NCBI RefSeq assembly: GCF_018614575.1
Contig: NZ_JAGGOJ010000011.1
Span: 372,001-436,000, forward strand
Reading direction: 5' to 3'
Source of the DNA: Streptomyces sp. ISL-10
GTDB lineage: Bacteria > Actinomycetota > Actinomycetes > Streptomycetales > Streptomycetaceae
DNA: 64,000 bases
Shown here piece after piece: positions 1 through 8,853 of this stretch. The notes under the pieces are model-generated. The model did no database searches and was not told where the DNA came from. It was given only the letters and a program-made list of their open reading frames with translations. Position 1 is the first letter of the stretch, and each line of letters begins with the position of its first letter. The translations under genes and the position numbers were made by a program.

Positions 1-2161
1 TGCCCTCCTCGACGCCCTCCGGCATGGCGGGCTGAAGCTTGGGCTCGTTGTAGACCGTCAGGTAGTAGAAGACGTTCTCGGCATCCGGGCCGTACATCCG
101 GCGCAGACCGTCCTTGACGATCACCGCGATCTCGTACGCGAACGCCGGGTCGTAGTTCAGCGACGCCGGGTTCGTGGCGGCGATCAGGTGCGAGTGGCCG
201 TCCGCGTGCTGAAGGCCCTCGCCGGTCAGCGTCGTACGGCCCGCCGTCGCGCCCACGATGAAGCCCTTGCCGAGCTGGTCGGCGAGCTGCCACATCTGGT
301 CGCCGGTCCGCTGCCAGCCGAACATCGAGTAGAAGATGTAGAACGGGATCATCGTCTCGCCGTGCGTCGAATACGACGTCGCGGCGGCGATGAAGTCGGC
401 CATGGCGCCGGCCTCGGTGATCCCCTCGTTGAGGATCTGGCCGTCCTTGGCCTCCTTGTAGTACATCAGCTGGTCGCGGTCGACCGGCTCGTACGTCTGG
501 CCCAGCGGCGAGTAGATGCCGGCCGACGGGAACAGCGACTCCATACCGAAGGTGCGGGCCTCGTCCGGGACGATCGGCACCCAGCGCCGGCCGGTCTCCT
601 TGTCCCGCATCAGGTCCTTGACCAGGCGGACGAACGCCATGGTCGTGGCCATCTCCTGCTTGCCGGACCCCTTGTACAGGGCCTTGAAGGCGCGCTCCTC
701 CGGCTCGGGCAGCGGGGCCACCGGGTGCACCCGCCGGGCCGGGGCGGGCCCGCCGAGAGCGGCGCGGCGCTCCTGGAGGTAACGGACCTCCGGGGAGTCG
801 GCGCCCGGGTGGCCGTAAGGCACGACGCCGTCGGTGAAGGCGCTGTCGGCGATCGGGAGCCCGAGCGCATCGCGCATGCCCTTGAACTCGTCGATCGTCA
901 GCTTCTTCATCTGGTGGTTGGCGTTCTTTGACTCGAAGCCCTTGCCGAGCGTGTAGCCCTTCACCGTCTGCGCGAGGATCACGGTCGGCGCGCCCTTGTG
1001 CGCGAGCGCCGCGCGGTACGCCGCGTACACCTTGCGGGCCTCGTGGCCGCCGCGGGAGGTGTGGAAACACTCGGCGATCTTCGCGTCGGAGAGCAGCTTG
1101 GCCAGCTCGATCAGCGCGGGCTCGGCACCGAAGAAGTGCTCACGGATGTACGCCACGTCGCGGGTCGCGTACGTCTGGAACTGGGCGTCCGGTACCTCGC
1201 GCAGCCGGCGGACCAGCGCGCCGGTGGTGTCGAGCTGGAACAGCTCGTCCCAGGCGGAGCCCCACAGCGATTTGACGACGTTCCAGCCGGCGCCCCGGAA
1301 CTGGGCCTCCAGCTCCTGCACGATCTTGAAGTTGGCGCGGACCGGGCCGTCGAGACGCTGCAGGTTGCAGTTGATCACGAAGGTCAGGTTGTCGAGCCGC
1401 TCGCGCGATGCGAGGGCGAGTGCCGCCGTCGACTCGGGCTCGTCCATCTCGCCGTCGCCGAGGAACGCCCACACGTGGGAGTTCGCCGTGTCCTTGATCC
1501 CGCGGTTGTGGAGATAGCGGTTGAAGCGCGCCTGGTAGATCGCGGAGAGCGGGCCGAGGCCCATCGAGACGGTGGGGAACTCCCACAGCCAGGGCAGCCG
1601 GCGCGGGTGCGGGTAGGAGGGGAGGCCGTTGCCGCCCGCCTCCTGACGGAAGTTGTCGAGGTGCGCTTCGGTGAGACGGCCGTCGAGGAAGGCGCGGGCG
1701 TAGATGCCGGGGGAGGCGTGGCCCTGGATGTAGAGCTGGTCCCCGGAGCCGTCTTCCTTGCCGCGGAAGAAGTGGTTGAAGCCGGTCTCGTAGAGCCAGG
1801 CCGCGGAGGCGAAGGTGGCGATGTGGCCGCCGACGCCGTGCTTGGACCCGCGGGTCACCATGGCGGCCGCGTTCCAGCGGTTCCAGGCGGTGATACGGGC
1901 TTCCATCGCCTCGTCGCCGTCGAAGGAGGGCTCGGCGGAGGTCGGAATGGTGTTGACGTAGTCCGTCTCCAGCAGGCGGGGCAGGGCCACACCGGCCTTC
2001 TCGGCGTGCTGGAGCGTGCGGCGCATCAGGTACGCGGCGCGGTGCGGACCGGCATGCTCCGCGACGGCGTCGAGGGACGCCGCCCATTCGGCGGTTTCCT
2101 CGGCGTCACGGTCCGGGAGCTGGTCGAGCTCGCTCGGAAGCTTGCCTACGGGGTCGGTCAT
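1..2161 (-). CDS. aceE: Pyruvate dehydrogenase E1 component, homodimeric type (3' end outside window)
   Basis: This is the thiamine-diphosphate E1 subunit that decarboxylates pyruvate and passes the acetyl group to the lipoyl domain of E2. The first 720 codons are present and the 3' end runs off the left edge. The ATG at 2161 gives [19 protein letters not shown], typical of the large (about 900-residue) single-chain E1 of actinobacteria and gamma-proteobacteria. The ThDP/Mg motif [10 protein letters not shown] lies at residues 235-244, and the histidine-rich [16 protein letters not shown] segment lies upstream of it. Its E2 and E3 partners are encoded nearby at 3513-6745. The upstream leader carries a 17-bp palindrome that may be an operator. 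Family assignment is secure; the missing C-terminus cannot be judged. Confidence 0.95.
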   Translation of the reverse strand, partial: MTDPVGKLPSELDQLPDRDAEETAEWAASLDAVAEHAGPHRAAYLMRRTLQHAEKAGVALPRLLETDYVNTIPTSAEPSFDGDEAMEARITAWNRWNAAAMVTRGSKHGVGGHIATFASAAWLYETGFNHFFRGKEDGSGDQLYIQGHASPGIYARAFLDGRLTEAHLDNFRQEAGGNGLPSYPHPRRLPWLWEFPTVSMGLGPLSAIYQARFNRYLHNRGIKDTANSHVWAFLGDGEMDEPESTAALALASRERLDNLTFVINCNLQRLDGPVRANFKIVQELEAQFRGAGWNVVKSLWGSAWDELFQLDTTGALVRRLREVPDAQFQTYATRDVAYIREHFFGAEPALIELAKLLSDAKIAECFHTSRGGHEARKVYAAYRAALAHKGAPTVILAQTVKGYTLGKGFESKNANHQMKKLTIDEFKGMRDALGLPIADSAFTDGVVPYGHPGADSPEVRYLQERRAALGGPAPARRVHPVAPLPEPEERAFKALYKGSGKQEMATTMAFVRLVKDLMRDKETGRRWVPIVPDEARTFGMESLFPSAGIYSPLGQTYEPVDRDQLMYYKEAKDGQILNEGITEAGAMADFIAAATSYSTHGETMIPFYIFYSMFGWQRTGDQMWQLADQLGKGFIVGATAGRTTLTGEGLQHADGHSHLIAATNPASLNYDPAFAYEIAVIVKDGLRRMYGPDAENVFYYLTVYNEPKLQPAMPEGVEEG

Positions 2162-2261
2162 GATCGCCGCCTTCCGGACAGGAGGGGGGTGGAGAAAGGG
2201 GGTGCCGTGTCTGGCAGGACAGGGCGAAGGGTTGGTGAACCCGTCGTCGACTGTAAGTCTC

Positions 2262-2278
2262 TGATCGATGATCGATCA
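2262..2278. promoter_or_regulatory. Perfect 17-bp palindrome upstream of aceE, candidate operator
   Basis: TGATCGAT-G-ATCGATCA has two perfectly complementary 8-bp arms around one central base. It sits about 100 bp upstream of the aceE start, on the side facing the GntR-family gene at 2775-3398. A short-spaced palindrome of this kind suits a dimeric winged-helix regulator. That the neighbouring GntR protein binds it is inference from position only. Confidence 0.4.
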
Positions 2279-2700
2279 AAGTCTGGGGAGAAATTGGCAT
2301 CCGGTGCCGCAAAAGTGGGCACGCGGTGCCGGTGCGAATGCGCCCTTTCCGGGCGCGCGCGGTGTCCGGCGGGGTTTGCGGCCCCCGGTCACCCCTGCTG
2401 GGGTGCGGAGGCACACTCCTCGTCCCGAGCAGGTGGGGGCACTTGCCTGCTGACGACCACGTCCCTCGCGGCGGGGGTAGGGAAGCGCAGGGTCGTGTTC
2501 GGGACGTAAGGCGTCGTTGGTCACCTCAAGGACCGGAAGCTGTAAAGCAGTCCCGGATACGAGCCCGGGAGCGGCCGGCGTCGCGGGCAGGGACCGGGCC
2601 GAGCCCGGGAGCGTGACACCGGTCCGCGGCCCGCCCAAGGGCACGCGCGCGTGAAGCCTGGTCAGCCCGAGCACGCCGCGCTCACGGGGGCGGCCGCGTA

Positions 2701-2753
2701 CGAGGGTCGGGGGTCGGCCGCGCACGAGGGTCGGGGGTCGGCCGCGCACGAGG
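2701..2753. repeat. Tandem 24-bp repeat, about 2.2 copies
   Basis: A unit of the form CGAGGGTCGGGGGTCGGCCG plus CGCA occurs twice in direct tandem and then begins a third time. It lies just past the stop codon of the GntR-family gene, in non-coding DNA. Copy number may vary between strains; no function is visible. Confidence 0.7.
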
Positions 2754-2774
2754 GCGCAACCCGGTCCACGCGCG

Positions 2775-3398
2775 CTACGCGCGCGGCGCGCAGCCGAGAA
2801 CGTGGGCCTTCACCAGCGTGCCGATCGACGGGTCACGCCGGCGGAACGCCTCCACCAGCTCCTGGTGCTCCTCCGCGTACGACTTCTGCACCGTTCCCAG
2901 CCAGCGGATGGACAGCGCCGTGAAGACCTCGATCCCGAGCCCCTCCCAGGTGTGCAGCAGGACGCTGTTGGACGCGGCGCGCACCAGCTCCCGGTGGAAC
3001 GCCACCGTGTGGCGGACCTGCGCAGCCGAGTCGCCCGTCCGGTCCGCCTCGTACAGCGCCGCCACATGCGGCTCCAGCGCCGAGCAGTCGGCCGCCAGCC
3101 GCTCCGCGGCCAGTTCGGCCGCGATCTGCTCCAGACCTGCCCGGACCGGGTAGCTCTCCTCCAGGTCCGCGGCGGTCAGATTCCGCACGCGTACGCCCTT
3201 GTTGGGCGCCGACTCGATCAGCCGCAGCGACTCCAGCTCGCGCAGCGCCTCGCGCACCGGGGTCTGGGAGACCTCCAGCTCGGTCGCGATACGGCGCTCG
3301 ACGATGCGTTCCCCGGGCTTCCAACGGCCGCTGACGATCCCCTCCACGATGTGCTCGCGGATCTGTTCGCGCAGCGAGTGGACGACGGGGACGGTCAT
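2775..3398 (-). CDS. GntR-family transcriptional regulator, FadR/FCD subgroup
   Basis: A 207-residue regulator. Residues about 1-75 form the GntR winged helix (LREQIREHIVEGIVSGRW, then the recognition region ELEVSQTPVREALRELE). Residues about 80-207 form an all-helical FCD ligand domain with the usual metal-ligand histidines, seen in FHRELVRAASNS, EEHQELVEAF and KAHVLG. Such proteins sense small organic acids. AAGGAG precedes the ATG by 6 nt. It lies between the E2 gene and aceE on the same strand, so control of pyruvate or 2-oxoacid dehydrogenase genes is a reasonable guess, but the ligand is unknown. Confidence 0.85.
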   Translation of the reverse strand: MTVPVVHSLREQIREHIVEGIVSGRWKPGERIVERRIATELEVSQTPVREALRELESLRLIESAPNKGVRVRNLTAADLEESYPVRAGLEQIAAELAAERLAADCSALEPHVAALYEADRTGDSAAQVRHTVAFHRELVRAASNSVLLHTWEGLGIEVFTALSIRWLGTVQKSYAEEHQELVEAFRRRDPSIGTLVKAHVLGCAPRA

Positions 3399-3447
3399 GG
3401 AGCGCTCCTTAAAGCCGCGTTGACCTGTGACCCCTAGACAATACGGC

Positions 3448-3484
3448 GGCGCCCCCGCCGGGATGTACTCCCAGCGGGGGCGCC
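3448..3484. terminator. GC-rich hairpin after the E2 gene
   Basis: GGCGCCCCCGC and GCGGGGGCGCC form a perfect 11-bp stem around a 15-nt loop. It lies between the end of the E2 gene (3513) and the start of the GntR gene (3398). It has no long U-tract, which is common for Streptomyces terminators. Confidence 0.6.
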
Positions 3485-3512
3485 GTCGGTGAGGCTGGTT
3501 ACACGGGCGGTG

Positions 3513-5303
3513 CTACAGGCCGAGCTCGACCTCGAACTCGCCCGCCTCGAGGACCGCCTTGACGGCCGTCAGGTAGCGGGCCGCGTCGGCGCCGTCCACC
3601 AGGCGGTGGTCGTAGGAGAGCGCGACGTACGTCATGTCGCGCACGGCGATCGTCTCGCCGAGATCCGGGTGGTTCACGACCACCGGACGGCGGACCGTGG
3701 CACCGATGCCCAGGATGGCGACCTGGTTCGGCGGCACGATGATCGTGTCGAACAGGGCGCCGCGCGAGCCGGTGTTGCTGATGGTGAAGGTCGCACCGGC
3801 GAGGTCGTCCGGCGTGATCTTGTTGGCGCGCACGGCACCGGCGAGCTCGGCGGTCTTCTTGGCGATGCCGGCGATGTTCAGGTCGCCCGCACCCTTGATG
3901 ACCGGCGTCATCAGACCCTTCTCGGAGTCCACGGCGATGCCGATGTTCTCCGAGTCGAAGTACGTGATGGTGCCCTCGTCCTCGTTGATCCGGGCGTTGA
4001 TGACCGGGTGGGCCTTCAGCGCCTGGGCCGCGGCCTTGACGAAGAACGGCATCGGGGAGAGCTTGACGCCCTCGCGAGCCGCGAACGCGTCCTTCGCCCG
4101 GGCGCGCAGCTTCATCAGCTTGGTGATGTCGACCTCGACGACCGAGGTCAGCTGTGCCTGGCCGTGCAGCGCCTTCATCATGTTGTCGCCGATGACCTTG
4201 CGCATGCGGGTCATCTTGACCGTCTGACCGCGCAGCGGGGACGCCTGAAGCTTCGGAGCCTGCGGCGCGGCCGGAGCGGCAGCGGCTGCGGGCGCCGGGA
4301 CGGCGGCCTTGGCGGCCTCCGCTGCGGCGATGACGTCCTGCTTGCGGATGCGACCGCCGACGCCGGTGCCCTTGACCGCGCCGAGGTCGACGCCGTTCTC
4401 GGCGGCGAGCTTGCGGACCAGCGGGGTCACGTAGGCGTCGCTCGTCTCCACGGAGGGGGCCGGGGCGGGCGCGGCCGGAGCTGCCGGGGCAGCGGCGGCC
4501 GGGGCGGGCGCCGGAGCCGGAGCGGCAGGCGCGGGAGCCGGGGCGGGAGCCGGAGCCGGAGCCGCCGGGGCAGCAGGCGCGGGGGCCGGAGCCGGAGCCG
4601 CGGGGGCGGCCGGGGCCGGAGCCGCGGGAGCCGGGGCCGGGGCGGCGGGAGCCGGGGCAGCGGCCGGAGCCGCACCCGGAGCGCCGATGACGGCCAGCTT
4701 GGCGCCGACCTCGGCGGTCTCGTCCTCGCCGACCACGATCTCCAGCAGCACACCGGAAGCCGGGGCCGGGATCTCGGTGTCGACCTTGTCGGTGGAGACC
4801 TCGAGCAGGGGCTCGTCCTCCGAGACCTCCTCGCCGACCTCCTTCAGCCAGCGGGTGACGGTGCCCTCGGTGACGCTCTCGCCGAGCGCGGGGAGGACGA
4901 CGTCGGTGCCCTGGGCGGAACCGCCGCCGGACGCGGCCTCGGCCGTCGGAGCCGGGGCGGGTGCCTCGGCCTCGGTGGACGGGGCGGCCTGCGGGGCGGG
5001 GGCCTCCTGCGCCGGGGCCGGAGCCTCGGCGGCGGCCGGGGCCGGAGCCTCGGCCGGGGCGCCGGTGCCGTCGTCGATGACGGCCAGCTCGGCACCGACC
5101 TCGACGGTCTCGTCCTCGGCGACCTTGATGGAGGCCAGGACACCGGCGGCCGGGGCCGGGATCTCGGTGTCGACCTTGTCGGTGGAGACCTCGAGCAGCG
5201 GCTCGTCGGCCTCGACGCGCTCACCCTCGGCCTTCAGCCAGCGGGTGACGGTGCCCTCGGTGACGCTCTCGCCGAGCGCCGGAAGGGTTACGGAAACCGC
5301 CAT
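3513..5303 (-). CDS. sucB: Dihydrolipoamide acyltransferase (E2) of 2-oxoacid dehydrogenase, two lipoyl domains
   Basis: A 596-residue E2 core enzyme. Two nearly identical lipoyl domains (residues about 2-76 and 135-210) each carry the lipoylation motif STDKVDTE, with K43 in the first. A long Ala/Pro linker (about 210-290) leads to a peripheral-subunit-binding domain around [15 protein letters not shown] and then a catalytic acyltransferase domain with HRLVDG at 566-571. Actinobacterial members are named SucB by similarity. In this phylum one E2 can serve both pyruvate and 2-oxoglutarate dehydrogenases, and the nearby aceE supports that. AAGGAG lies 11 nt before the ATG. lpdA lies 53 bp upstream, so the two are probably co-transcribed. 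Confidence 0.92.
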   Translation of the reverse strand: MAVSVTLPALGESVTEGTVTRWLKAEGERVEADEPLLEVSTDKVDTEIPAPAAGVLASIKVAEDETVEVGAELAVIDDGTGAPAEAPAPAAAEAPAPAQEAPAPQAAPSTEAEAPAPAPTAEAASGGGSAQGTDVVLPALGESVTEGTVTRWLKEVGEEVSEDEPLLEVSTDKVDTEIPAPASGVLLEIVVGEDETAEVGAKLAVIGAPGAAPAAAPAPAAPAPAPAAPAPAAPAAPAPAPAPAAPAAPAPAPAPAPAPAAPAPAPAPAAAAPAAPAAPAPAPSVETSDAYVTPLVRKLAAENGVDLGAVKGTGVGGRIRKQDVIAAAEAAKAAVPAPAAAAAPAAPQAPKLQASPLRGQTVKMTRMRKVIGDNMMKALHGQAQLTSVVEVDITKLMKLRARAKDAFAAREGVKLSPMPFFVKAAAQALKAHPVINARINEDEGTITYFDSENIGIAVDSEKGLMTPVIKGAGDLNIAGIAKKTAELAGAVRANKITPDDLAGATFTISNTGSRGALFDTIIVPPNQVAILGIGATVRRPVVVNHPDLGETIAVRDMTYVALSYDHRLVDGADAARYLTAVKAVLEAGEFEVELGL

Positions 5304-5356
5304 GGTTTCAGTTGCTCCTTAACGATGTGCGGAAGTGGTCGTCGCGCCCGGACTGA

Positions 5357-6745
5357 TCAGTCGTGGGAGTGCAGCGGCTTGCCGGCCAGGGCCAGGTGGG
5401 CCTCGCCGAGAGCCTCGTTCTGCGTCGGGTGCGCGTGGATGAGCTGCGCGACCTCGGCCGGCAGAGCCTCCCAGTTGTAGATCAGCTGCGCTTCACCGAC
5501 CTGCTCGCCCATACGGTCACCGACCATGTGGACGCCGACCACAGCGCCGTCCTTGACCTGGACGAGCTTGATCTCGCCCGCGGTCTTCAGGATCTTGCTC
5601 TTGCCGTTGCCCGCGAGGTTGTACTTCAGGGCGACGACCTTGTCCGCACCGTAGATCTCCTTGGCCTTGGCCTCGGTGATACCGACGGAGGCGACCTCGG
5701 GGTGGCAGTACGTCACCCGCGGCACGCCGTCGTAGTCGATCGGGACGGTCTTGAGACCGGCCAGCCGCTCCGCCACCAGGATGCCCTCGGCGAAGCCGAC
5801 GTGCGCGAGCTGGAGGGTCGGGACCAGGTCGCCGACCGCGGAGACGGTGGGCACATTGGTCTGCATGTACTCGTCGACCAGGACGTAGCCGCGATCCATC
5901 GCGACGCCCTGCTCCTCGTAGCCGAGGCCGGCCGAGACCGGGCCACGGCCGATGGCGACCAGCAGGACCTCGGCCTCGAAGGTCTTGCCGTCCGCGAGAG
6001 TGACGCGCACACCGGTCTCGGTGTAGTCGGCCTTCTCGAAGAAGGTGCCCAGGTTGAACTTGATGCCGCGCTTGCGGAACGCGCGTTCAAGAAGCTTGGA
6101 AGAGTTCTCGTCCTCGACCGGGACCAGGTGCTTGAGCCCCTCGATGACGGTGACGTCGGTGCCGAAGGACTTCCACGCCGAGGCGAACTCGACGCCGATG
6201 ACGCCGCCGCCCAGGATGATCGCGGACTGCGGGACGCGGTCCAGCTTGAGGGCGTGGTCCGAAGAGATGATGCGGTTGCCGTCGATGTCCAGGCCCGGCA
6301 GCGACTTGGGCACGGAGCCCGTCGCCAGGAGGACGTGACGGCCCTGGACGCGCTGGCCGTTCACATCGACGGAAGTGGGGGAGGACAGCCGGCCCTCACC
6401 CTCGATGTAGGTCACCTTGCGGGAGGCGACGAGACCCTGCAGGCCCTTGTACAGGCCCGAGATCACGTCGTCCTTGTACTTGTGGACACCGGCGATGTCG
6501 ATGCCCTCGAACGAGGTCTTGACACCGAACTGCTCGGCCTCGCGAGCCTGGTCGGCGATCTCACCGGCGTGCAGCAGAGCCTTGGTGGGAATGCATCCGT
6601 TGTGCAGGCAGGTGCCGCCGAGCTTGTTCTTTTCGATCAGTGCGACGTCCAGGCCCAGCTGAGCTCCGCGCAGCGCCGCAGCGTAACCGCCGCTACCGCC
6701 GCCGAGGATCACTAGGTCGAAAACGGTGCTGGCGTCGTTCGCCAC
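5357..6745 (-). CDS. lpdA: Dihydrolipoamide dehydrogenase (E3)
   Basis: A 462-residue FAD/NAD disulfide oxidoreductase that reoxidises the dihydrolipoyl groups of E2. The N-terminal FAD motif is LVILGGGSGGYAAA, and the redox pair C46/C51 is in GGTCLHNGCIPTK. The NAD-binding motif ILGGGVIGVEFASAW lies mid-protein, and the catalytic H439-x4-E444 pair (HAHPTQNEALGEAH) lies near the end. The frame stays open further upstream, but the GTG at 6745 is preferred: GGAGG lies 7 nt before it and family similarity begins there. The E2 gene follows 53 bp downstream. Confidence 0.95.
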   Translation of the reverse strand: MANDASTVFDLVILGGGSGGYAAALRGAQLGLDVALIEKNKLGGTCLHNGCIPTKALLHAGEIADQAREAEQFGVKTSFEGIDIAGVHKYKDDVISGLYKGLQGLVASRKVTYIEGEGRLSSPTSVDVNGQRVQGRHVLLATGSVPKSLPGLDIDGNRIISSDHALKLDRVPQSAIILGGGVIGVEFASAWKSFGTDVTVIEGLKHLVPVEDENSSKLLERAFRKRGIKFNLGTFFEKADYTETGVRVTLADGKTFEAEVLLVAIGRGPVSAGLGYEEQGVAMDRGYVLVDEYMQTNVPTVSAVGDLVPTLQLAHVGFAEGILVAERLAGLKTVPIDYDGVPRVTYCHPEVASVGITEAKAKEIYGADKVVALKYNLAGNGKSKILKTAGEIKLVQVKDGAVVGVHMVGDRMGEQVGEAQLIYNWEALPAEVAQLIHAHPTQNEALGEAHLALAGKPLHSHD

Positions 6746-7048
6746 GTCACGTCCTCCATGCATGTGCGCCGTTCGCCGTCGTCGATGACGGGCGGCGGCT
6801 GGTGTTCGGCCGCTTGGTCTTCGGCCCTGTGGTGGGGCCCTGTCCTGCCGAGAACCCATCTTTGCACTTGTCGACGGACGGCGGGACGTGGGGCCGGAGC
6901 TTGAGATGGTGAGCTTGAGCGCTTTTGCGGTTACCGGGGCGTAGAGGGGAACCGGAGGCTCCTCCCCTACGCCCTGCGGGCGCAGGGACCCAGCGGATCC
7001 CCGGCGCCTCGACACCGGCGGGGCCGACTGCGTCCGCCCCGTCCCCTG
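6746..7048. other. Intergenic region between pepA and lpdA
   Basis: About 300 bp of non-coding DNA between two genes on the same strand. It should hold the pepA terminator (a short CCCTGCGGGCGCAGGG-type hairpin is visible near 6970-6985) and the lpdA promoter. No gene or convincing promoter hexamers were recognised. Confidence 0.5.
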
Positions 7049-8566
7049 TCAGCCCAGGTCGCCGGCGGCCGTGCGCTCCGCCAGCTTCACCAGCGTGCGG
7101 ACCGACGAACCCGTGCCGCCCTTGGGTGTGTAGCCGTACGGCGCGCCCTCGTGGAACGCCGGGCCCGCGATGTCCAGGTGCGCCCAGGTGATGCCCTCGC
7201 CCACGAACTCCTTCAGGAACAGGCCGGCAACCAGGCCGCCGCCCATCCGCTCGCCCATGTTGGCGATGTCGGCGGTCGGCGAGTCCATGCCCTTGCGCAG
7301 GTCGGAGGGGAGCGGCATCGGCCAGGACGCCTCGCCGACCTCCTCGGCGATCTCGTGGATCGAGGTGCGGAACGCGTCGTCGTTGGACATGATCCCGAAC
7401 GTGCGGTTGCCCAGCGCCAGCACCATCGCACCGGTCAGGGTCGCCACGTCGACGATCGCGTCCGGGTTCTCCTCCGACGCCTTCGTCAGCGCGTCGGCGA
7501 GCACCAGGCGGCCCTCGGCGTCGGTGTTGAGCACCTCGACCGTCTTGCCGCTGTACATGCGCAGCACGTCACCCGGGCGGGTGGCCGAGCCGGACGGCAT
7601 GTTCTCGGCGAGCGCCAGCCAGCCGGTGACGTTGACCGCGAGGCCCAGGCGGGCGGCCGCGACGACGGCGGCGAACACCGCGGCGGCGCCGGACATGTCG
7701 CACTTCATCGTCTCGTTGTGACCGGCCGGCTTCAGGGAGATGCCGCCCGAGTCGTAGGTGATGCCCTTGCCGACCAGGGCCAGGTTCCTGGCGCCCTTGG
7801 AGTGCGTGTAGGAGAGCTTCACCAGGCGCGGCGGGTTCTGCGAGCCCTGGCCCACGCCGAGGATGCCGCCGAAGCCGCCCTTGGCGAGCGCCTTCTCGTC
7901 CAGCACCTGCACCTTGACGCCGTGCTCCTTGCCGGCGGCGGTGGCGATCGCGGCGAAGGCCTCGGGGGTGAGGTCGTTGGGCGGTGTGTTGATCAGGTCC
8001 CGGGCGCGGTTGATCTCCTCGGTGAGGGCGATCGCACGCTCGGCCGCGGCCTTGAACGCCTTGTCACGGGGCTTCGCGCCGAGCAGCGCCACCTCGGCCA
8101 GCGGCTTCCTCGCGCCGTTCTCGTCAGCCTTCCCCTGGTAGGCGGTGAAGGCGTACGCACCGAGCAGAGCGCCCTCCGCGATGGCCTCCGCGTCCTCGAC
8201 GGCCTCTATCGGCAGCGCGAACGCGGCCTTCTTGGAGCCGGTCAGCGCGCGGGCCGCGCTGCCCGCCGCACGGCGCAGCGCCTCGGTGTCGTACGCGTCG
8301 TCCTGCTCAGGCGCGGAGCCGAGGCCGACCGCCAGGACGACCGGCGCCTTGATGCCGCCGGGGGCGGGGAGCTTGGTCACCTCCCCCTCGGCACCACTCG
8401 CGCCGAGGGTCTCCAGGACGGTGGCGAGCTTTCCGTCGAACGCCTGGTCCACGGCCTCCGCGCCCGGTGCGACCACCGGGCCCTTGGCCCCCTTGGCGAC
8501 ACCGACGACGACGGCGTCGGCGCGCAGCGTCGCTGCGCCGGCAGTGCTGAGAGTGAGAGCAGTCAC
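7049..8566 (-). CDS. pepA: Cytosolic leucyl aminopeptidase (M17)
   Basis: A 505-residue member of peptidase family M17, a two-zinc/manganese aminopeptidase that removes N-terminal residues from peptides. The metal- and substrate-binding motifs are intact: LVGKGITYDSGGISLKP, and the signature NTDAEGRLVLADAL. The poorly conserved N-terminal domain is present. An open frame continues upstream to 8665, but residues there do not look like the family; the GTG at 8566 (VTALTLSTAGAATLRADAVV) is the best start. It is divergent from the exopolysaccharide-type genes that begin at 8854. Confidence 0.93.
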   Translation of the reverse strand: MTALTLSTAGAATLRADAVVVGVAKGAKGPVVAPGAEAVDQAFDGKLATVLETLGASGAEGEVTKLPAPGGIKAPVVLAVGLGSAPEQDDAYDTEALRRAAGSAARALTGSKKAAFALPIEAVEDAEAIAEGALLGAYAFTAYQGKADENGARKPLAEVALLGAKPRDKAFKAAAERAIALTEEINRARDLINTPPNDLTPEAFAAIATAAGKEHGVKVQVLDEKALAKGGFGGILGVGQGSQNPPRLVKLSYTHSKGARNLALVGKGITYDSGGISLKPAGHNETMKCDMSGAAAVFAAVVAAARLGLAVNVTGWLALAENMPSGSATRPGDVLRMYSGKTVEVLNTDAEGRLVLADALTKASEENPDAIVDVATLTGAMVLALGNRTFGIMSNDDAFRTSIHEIAEEVGEASWPMPLPSDLRKGMDSPTADIANMGERMGGGLVAGLFLKEFVGEGITWAHLDIAGPAFHEGAPYGYTPKGGTGSSVRTLVKLAERTAAGDLG

Positions 8567-8853
8567 GGTGGTGAAATCTCGCTTCCGTTGAGTTCCGGGG
8601 CCGCAGCGGGCCGTACACGGGATGGATCGGCATCCCCATGCCGGGAAGAGCCTACGCGCGGTCACCTGTCTCGCTCACGGCGGCGGCGGTTCACCTCTCC
8701 GTGGTGTCTCTGTCATGTTTAGGCCAAAGGTCGTGAGAGGTCGGCCACACTCCGCCCGTTCGGGCAAGGGGACTCCCTGTCCCTTTGCATCATCTCCACA
8801 GATCCTCCTCGCGCCCGACCGGGCCACCGGGAGGGCGTGCAGGGGGAAATCAC

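Larger units (their letters stand above)
2162..2774. other. Long aceE leader / intergenic region without a gene
   Basis: About 610 bp separate the GntR gene from aceE. The part nearest aceE holds the 2262-2278 palindrome and presumably the aceE promoter. The middle is GC-rich with no open frame of convincing codon use. The distal part carries the tandem repeat at 2701-2753. I see no RNA gene. Confidence 0.6.

Noticed and set aside
2540..2640. A possible tRNA-like or small RNA segment with several short stems
   Set aside because: No cloverleaf, anticodon arm or T-loop sequence could be arranged.
2701..2753. A CRISPR-like array
   Set aside because: The copies are in direct tandem without spacers and there are no cas genes.
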